Origin: DASYSA01 sp036003885
GTDB taxonomy: Bacteria > Acidobacteriota > Blastocatellia > UBA7656
NCBI GenBank assembly: GCA_036003885.1
Contig: DASYSA010000680.1
Location: 1-8,630, forward strand
DNA length: 8,630 bases
Direction of reading: 5' to 3'
Made by a program: the position numbers and the translations under genes. The notes under the pieces were generated by a model. It had not been told where the DNA came from, did not search any database, and saw only the letters and a program-made list of their open reading frames with translations. Below are positions 4,876 to 8,630 of the stretch, one piece after another. Positions within the stretch are counted from its first letter, which is position 1, and each line of letters begins with the position of its first letter.

Positions 4876-6051
4876 TTGACTACACAACCGGAGTTCGAAA
4901 GCATCATCAACATTGAAGAGCAGTATCAGGTTGCGACCTACAAGAAGTTTCCGTTCGTCGTCACGCGCGGCGAAGACGTTTGGGTCTACACCAGCGAGGG
5001 CGAGCGCTATCTGGACCTGTACGGGGGCCACGCAGTCGTCTCGACCGGGCACTCGCACCCTCGCGTGGTCAAGGCGATCGCCGATCAAGCCGCGCGACTG
5101 ATCTTCTATTCAAACCTGGTTTACAACGATGTTCGCGCGCACGCCGCGAAGAAGCTCGTCGAAATCGCGCCGGAGCTGCTCTCGAAGGTCTTCTTTGCCA
5201 ATTCGGGCACCGAGGCCAATGAGAACGCGCTGAAGATTGCTCGCAAGCTCACCGGCGCCCTGAAGATCATCTCCTTTGAAGGCGGCTTTCATGGCCGAAC
5301 GCCGGGCTCACTATCCGCCACGGGGCTGCCGAAGTATCGCGAAGGAGTCTCTCCGTTGCTTGAAGGCCACATCTACGCGCCGTTCGGAGACCTCGCCGCA
5401 GTTTCGAGCTTGATCGATGGCGATACAGCGGCGGTGATCCTTGAACCAATTCAGTCGATGGGCGGCGTGAGACTGGCAGCGCCGGAGTTCTATCAAGGGT
5501 TGCGGGACATCTGCGATCAGGCCGGCGCAATGTTGATTTACGACGAGGTGCAGACGGGGATGGGACGCACGGGAGAGTATTTCTTTGCGAGCCGTCTCGG
5601 AGTGGTGCCGGACATGGTGACGCTTGCGAAGGGCATTGCCAGCGGGGTTCCGATCGGCGCCGTGTTGATGACCGCTGAGGTTGCGGCTGAGATACATACG
5701 GGCGACCTTGGGACTACATTCGGCGGCGGCCCGCTTGCTGCAGCGGCGCTTGATGCGACGATCGAGGTGATCCGCGATGAAGGGCTGCTCGAGAATGTCC
5801 GGGTGAACTCTCAGTACATGTTTGCGGAGCTTCGCAACCTGAAGTCGGTTGAAGAAGTGCGAGGACTCGGTTATCTGATTGGGATCAAGTTCAAGGAAGG
5901 CAGTGCAAAGCCTTATCAACAAGGGTTGCTCGAAAAGAAGATCATCACCGGGCTTTCAGATGACCCGAGCGTACTGAGACTGCTTCCGCCGCTGACCCTT
6001 CGACAGCCGGAGATCGATCTGTTTCTGGAGGCTCTGTCGGGAATTGAGTAG
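4876..6051 (+). CDS. argD: N-acylornithine aminotransferase (PLP-dependent)
   Basis: This enzyme transfers the amino group of glutamate to N-acylglutamate semialdehyde, giving N-acylornithine. It is a class III, fold type I aminotransferase of 391 residues, normal for the family. Visible motifs are LDLYGGHAVVSTGHSHP (46-62), NSGTEANENALK (109-120), SFEGGFHGRT (133-142) and IYDEVQTGMGRTG (221-233), with Asp223 for the PLP ring nitrogen. The Schiff-base lysine is probably Lys252 in TLAKGIASG, and the phosphate-binding GTTFGG is at 279-284. TTG 4876 is preceded by AAGGAG at seven bases, and the first residues, MTTQPEFESI, leave the usual N-terminal length. The YGGHAV stretch and the RLLPPL ending (368-373) again recall Bacteroidetes ArgD. 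The gene lies between argC and argF', as expected for its step. Related 4-aminobutyrate or ornithine aminotransferases are disfavoured by this context. Confidence 0.93.
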   Translation: MTTQPEFESIINIEEQYQVATYKKFPFVVTRGEDVWVYTSEGERYLDLYGGHAVVSTGHSHPRVVKAIADQAARLIFYSNLVYNDVRAHAAKKLVEIAPELLSKVFFANSGTEANENALKIARKLTGALKIISFEGGFHGRTPGSLSATGLPKYREGVSPLLEGHIYAPFGDLAAVSSLIDGDTAAVILEPIQSMGGVRLAAPEFYQGLRDICDQAGAMLIYDEVQTGMGRTGEYFFASRLGVVPDMVTLAKGIASGVPIGAVLMTAEVAAEIHTGDLGTTFGGGPLAAAALDATIEVIRDEGLLENVRVNSQYMFAELRNLKSVEEVRGLGYLIGIKFKEGSAKPYQQGLLEKKIITGLSDDPSVLRLLPPLTLRQPEIDLFLEALSGIE

Positions 6052-6055
6052 TAGC

Positions 6056-6108
6056 GGAGGGAAGTGAGGGAGTAGGGGGGAGGGACACTCCCATACTCCC
6101 ACACTCCC
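6056..6108. repeat. Purine/pyrimidine low-complexity repeat with a hairpin between argD and argF'
   Basis: A G-rich purine run (6056-6085) is followed by three ACTCCC units with an 8-base period (6087-6108). GGGAGTA (6068-6074) pairs with TACTCCC (6094-6100), a 7-bp stem with a 19-base loop. There is no T tract, so it is not a standard terminator. Confidence 0.65.
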
Positions 6109-6131
6109 TGGCGTGAGTTGAGTCGAAGAAC

Positions 6132-7151
6132 ATGAATCTGAAAGGCAGAGACTTTCTAAGCACTGCTGACTTCACTCGCGAGGAGCTGACCTCGCTCATA
6201 GACCTTGCCGCGCAGTTCAAAGCCGGCCACCAACAGGGACGGCCGCTCGCGGGGCTGAGCGTTGCCCTGGTCTTCTTCAACCCGTCACTCCGGACTCGCG
6301 CGTCGATGGAGATCGCAGTGTATGAGCTGGGCGGTAACGCCGTTTCGCTGGATGTTGGCCAGAACAGCTGGAGCCTCGAGTATCGCGAGGGCGCAGTCAT
6401 GGATTCAAACAAGACCGAGCACATAAAGGAAGCTGCCCGAGTGCTCTCGCGCTACGTGGCTGCGATCGGAGTGCGCGCCTTCCCTGAGATGCAAGACTAT
6501 GCGGAAGAGATACTCGATCCTGTCCTTCGCGGCTTCGCCCAGCACAGCGATGTGCCGGTCTTCAATCTGGAGTCCTCTCGGCACCATCCCTTTCAAGCGC
6601 TGGCGGACATAATGACGATTCGGGAGTCGCTCGGGGCAATCGGGGGCAACCGCGTCGTGTTGTCGTGGGCCTATCATCCAAAGCCGCTGCCAATGGCCGT
6701 GCCAAATTCCTTCGCACTTATCGCCGCGCAGTTCGGGCTTGACCTGACAATTGCGTGCCCGTCGGAGTACGACCTTGGCGACGAGATCATGTCTGAGATA
6801 ACAGCCGCCGCGGAACAGAACGGCGGGCGGGTCGGGATTTCGCGGGACCAGCGAGCGGCCTGTGCGGGAGCGCGCATCATCTACGCAAAGAGCTGGGGCG
6901 GTAAGGAGTTTTATGGGAGACCCGAAGCCGACATAGAGCTTCGGCAGAAGTATCGCGACTGGAGGATAGACGCCGAGGTGATGCGATCGACCGATCGGGG
7001 ATGGTTCATGCATTGCCTCCCGGTGCGCCGCAACATAGTGGTAACCGACGACGTGCTCGATGGACCACAATGCGCGGCAATTGATGAAGCTGAAAACCGC
7101 TTGTACGTGCAAAAGGCGGTCCTGGCTTCGATACTTGGAAATGATGGGTGA
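6132..7151 (+). CDS. argF': N-acylornithine carbamoyltransferase (acetyl- or succinyl-ornithine type)
   Basis: This enzyme transfers the carbamoyl group of carbamoyl phosphate to N-acylornithine, giving N-acylcitrulline. The protein has 339 residues. The carbamoyl-phosphate loop SLRTR is at 52-56 in FFNPSLRTRAS, and VRAFPEM is at 114-120. YHPKPL (181-186), AKSWG (252-256) and HCLPVRRN (294-301) mark the acylornithine group rather than ordinary ArgF. Compared from memory with Xanthomonas acetylornithine carbamoyltransferase, Glu92 is replaced by Thr95 and the carboxylated Lys302 by Val303. HPCQ has become HPFQ (152-155). At these positions it leans toward Bacteroides succinylornithine enzymes, where residue 92 is Pro, so the acyl group is undecided. 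The ribosome site before ATG 6132 is weak (GAAGAA). The last residues and stop lie in a heptamer repeat shared with argG. A deacylase for the product is not in the window. Confidence 0.88.
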   Translation: MNLKGRDFLSTADFTREELTSLIDLAAQFKAGHQQGRPLAGLSVALVFFNPSLRTRASMEIAVYELGGNAVSLDVGQNSWSLEYREGAVMDSNKTEHIKEAARVLSRYVAAIGVRAFPEMQDYAEEILDPVLRGFAQHSDVPVFNLESSRHHPFQALADIMTIRESLGAIGGNRVVLSWAYHPKPLPMAVPNSFALIAAQFGLDLTIACPSEYDLGDEIMSEITAAAEQNGGRVGISRDQRAACAGARIIYAKSWGGKEFYGRPEADIELRQKYRDWRIDAEVMRSTDRGWFMHCLPVRRNIVVTDDVLDGPQCAAIDEAENRLYVQKAVLASILGNDG

Positions 7152-7168
7152 TCCGTGATGGATGATGC
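7141..7168 (+). repeat. Heptamer tandem repeat RTGATNN, four units, over the argF' stop
   Basis: Four units in register start at 7141, 7148, 7155 and 7162 (ATGATGG, GTGATCC, GTGATGG, ATGATGC). The argF' stop TGA (7149-7151) lies inside the second unit. As at argG, the last two codons read Asp-Gly. Confidence 0.8.
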
Positions 7169-7181
7169 ATCAGGGATTCAT

Positions 7182-8069
7182 ATGAATAACGAACGACTCG
7201 ATCTGCTCCGCGAAGCGCTGCCCTATATCCAGCGCTTCAAGAACAAGGTGTTCGTCGTCAAGCTTTCGGGCAAGATCACCGAGAACCTGGACGAGCTCGC
7301 CTCGCTCGCCGAAGAGATCACCCTGTGTCAGCAGGTCGGCATACACGTAGCCGTGATCCACGGCGGCGGCAAACAGCTCACGACGCTCGCCGAAAAGTTG
7401 GGCATCGCTCAACGCATTGTAAATGGACGCAGGGTGACCGACGACGATACTCTCGAAGTGGCCAAGATGGTGTTCGCCGGCAAAATCAGCACCGACATAC
7501 TCTCGGCGCTCAGAGCGGCGGGGGCCCAGAGCGTAGGGCTGTCCGGACTCGATGGCAACATGATTCAAGCGAAGCGACGAGAGATTCAAAAAGTCCTCAA
7601 TCAGGAGACGGGTCAGGTCGAGACGATCGACTATGGCAACGTGGGCGACATCGTCCAGATCAGCGTCGGCTTGCCCCAGTTGCTGCTCGACAACGGCTAC
7701 ATCCCGGTGATCTCCTGTCTGGGCGCCGACGAGCAGGGCAACGTCTACAACATCAATGCCGATACGATCGCCGCCGAAATAGCCGTCCATCTTAAGGCTG
7801 AGAAGCTCATCGTGCTCACCGATGTCGATGGGATTCTACTGACGCGCGAAGATCCGTTGTCCCGCATATCGCGCCTCTCAGTAGATGAAGCAGAACGACT
7901 GGTGAAAGATCGTGTGGTCGCATCCGGTATGCTGCCCAAGATCGCGGCCATTGCGCACTTGATTCGCCGCGGCGTCCGAAGTGCTCATATAATTAACGGG
8001 TCAAGGCGGAACGCGCTGCTGTATGAGGTGTTCACTGACGAGGGCGCCGGCACGATGATTACCGCGTGA
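7182..8069 (+). CDS. argB: N-acylglutamate kinase
   Basis: This enzyme phosphorylates N-acetyl- (or N-succinyl-) glutamate with ATP, the second step of the pathway. The protein has 295 residues. Visible motifs are VVKLSGK (25-31, with Lys27 for the phosphate), HGGG (60-63), NGRRVTD (81-87) and GLSGLDGN (119-126). VGDI (154-157), YNINAD (189-194), LTDVDGI (212-218) and GMLPK (249-253) follow. The N-terminal stretch LREALPYIQRF (9-19) matches the N-helix of arginine-inhibited hexameric kinases such as that of Pseudomonas, so feedback inhibition by arginine is likely. The usual YGG near the start reads LSG, which resembles the GGK form I recall from Bacteroidetes. ATG 7182 follows AGGG by six bases; GTG 7155 and ATG 7158 fall inside the heptamer repeat and are less likely starts. 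It is the last arginine gene visible. Confidence 0.93.
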   Translation: MNNERLDLLREALPYIQRFKNKVFVVKLSGKITENLDELASLAEEITLCQQVGIHVAVIHGGGKQLTTLAEKLGIAQRIVNGRRVTDDDTLEVAKMVFAGKISTDILSALRAAGAQSVGLSGLDGNMIQAKRREIQKVLNQETGQVETIDYGNVGDIVQISVGLPQLLLDNGYIPVISCLGADEQGNVYNINADTIAAEIAVHLKAEKLIVLTDVDGILLTREDPLSRISRLSVDEAERLVKDRVVASGMLPKIAAIAHLIRRGVRSAHIINGSRRNALLYEVFTDEGAGTMITA

Positions 8070-8070
8070 A

Positions 8071-8159
8071 GGAAATGCGAAATTCGAAATGCGAATTGCG
8101 AATTGTGAATCTCGAATACTCGCGAATTTCGCATTTCGCAATTCGAATTTCGCATTTCC
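8071..8159. repeat. Heptamer array folded into a long inverted repeat after argB
   Basis: Units of GAAATGC type run in 7-base register from 8072 (starts at 8072, 8079, 8086, 8093, 8100, 8107, 8114). Then come units of TTCGCAT type (8128-8155), their reverse complement in form. The arms 8071-8104 and 8126-8159 pair over 34 bp with three mismatches spaced exactly seven bases apart, the first 18 bp being perfect. The array begins one base after the argB stop and could act as a transcript end or an mRNA-stabilising hairpin, although no T tract follows. Confidence 0.85.
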
Positions 8160-8174
8160 TTAGTCAAGGATGGC

Positions 8175-8630
8175 ATGACCGACGACATCAACATCCGCGT
8201 ACTCGCCGACGTTACTCGTTGTCACGCGGCTAGGCGGCCCGCCCAGGTCGCGATGGTCTTCATGGGCCGTGAAACCAGCTATGACTTGTTCGACCGCTGC
8301 GCAAGCCAGGTAGCCAATGGAATCATCGGAGAAGGCGTGCAACCCCAGACCCGAGTCGCTGTTCTGGATAAGAATTCGGACTCCTTCTTCGAAGTGATGT
8401 TCGGATCGGCAAAGGCAAATACCGTCTTCGTCGCGGTGAACTGGCGATTGGCGCCAGCCGAAATGGCTTACATAATCAACGATGCGGCGACGGAGATCCT
8501 TTTCGTCGGCGAGGAATATTTCGACACCGTCCAAAAGATAAAACAGGACTTCACGACCGTTAAGAAGATAGTCACGCTCGGAGGAACGCATCCGGAATGG
8601 GAGTCCTATATTGGCTGGCGGGATCGCCAG
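8175..8630 (+). CDS. AMP-forming acyl-CoA synthetase, N-terminal part
   Basis: The frame is open from ATG 8175 to the right edge, giving 152 residues of an enzyme that normally has about 500. It is an ANL-superfamily protein, judged by SYDLFDRCASQVANGI (35-50), GVQPQTRVAVL (54-64), the FFEVMFGSAKANTVFVAVNW stretch (71-90) and RLAPAEMAYIINDA (91-104), which are typical of fatty-acid or aryl-CoA ligases. The catalytic P-loop and adenylation motifs lie beyond the edge, so the substrate cannot be named. AAGGA at 8166-8170 lies four bases before the start. ATG 8170 is followed two codons later by TGA and is not the start. It is separated from argB by the hairpin array and probably belongs to a different function. 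Confidence 0.85.
   Translation, partial: MTDDINIRVLADVTRCHAARRPAQVAMVFMGRETSYDLFDRCASQVANGIIGEGVQPQTRVAVLDKNSDSFFEVMFGSAKANTVFVAVNWRLAPAEMAYIINDAATEILFVGEEYFDTVQKIKQDFTTVKKIVTLGGTHPEWESYIGWRDRQ

Noticed and set aside
6068..6100. Rho-independent terminator between argD and argF'
   Set aside because: The stem is only 7 bp with a 19-base loop and no T tract follows. It reads better as part of a low-complexity repeat.

Overview
The window is dominated by an arginine-biosynthesis cluster on the + strand. The order is argR, argG, a P-loop protein of unknown function, argC, argD, an N-acylornithine carbamoyltransferase (argF' type) and argB. A truncated AMP-forming acyl-CoA synthetase follows at the right edge. 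The DNA is moderately GC-rich. From recollection, without a search, the protein flavour, the remnant of a secreted protein at the left end and the repeat-filled spacers suggest an uncultured or soil Acidobacteriota (Blastocatellia-like) genome. The taxon is an inference, not a demonstration.

Layout. Positions 1-420 hold a possible minus-strand gene leaving the left edge and a decayed + strand gene. Positions 420-548 show nothing I can name. A strong sigma70-type promoter (549-577) with an ArgR-like palindrome over its -10 precedes argR (646-1125), whose leader carries further nested inverted repeats. argG, the P-loop gene, argC, argD, argF' and argB then follow on one strand. Most spacers are short, except 296 bases before argC that hold an elaborate inverted duplication of palindromes. 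Several start codons are not ATG: TTG for argG, argD and probably the P-loop gene, and GTG for argC.

How the genes work together. ArgB, ArgC and ArgD convert an N-acylglutamate into N-acylornithine. The carbamoyltransferase acts on N-acylornithine directly, giving N-acylcitrulline instead of citrulline. ArgG joins citrulline to aspartate once the acyl group is removed. ArgR is the probable arginine-sensing repressor. The window has no recognisable acylating enzyme (argA/argJ/GNAT), deacylase (argE) or argH. The gene order and several residues resemble the Bacteroidetes pathway that uses succinyl intermediates, so the identity of the acyl group is open. The unknown P-loop protein sits where an acylating enzyme might be expected.

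A second theme is the spacers. Four junctions carry short tandem repeats, three of them heptamers in strict 7-base register. Two of these overlap the stop codon of the upstream gene. The spacer before argC carries two mirror-image copies of a hairpin module whose differences preserve base pairing.
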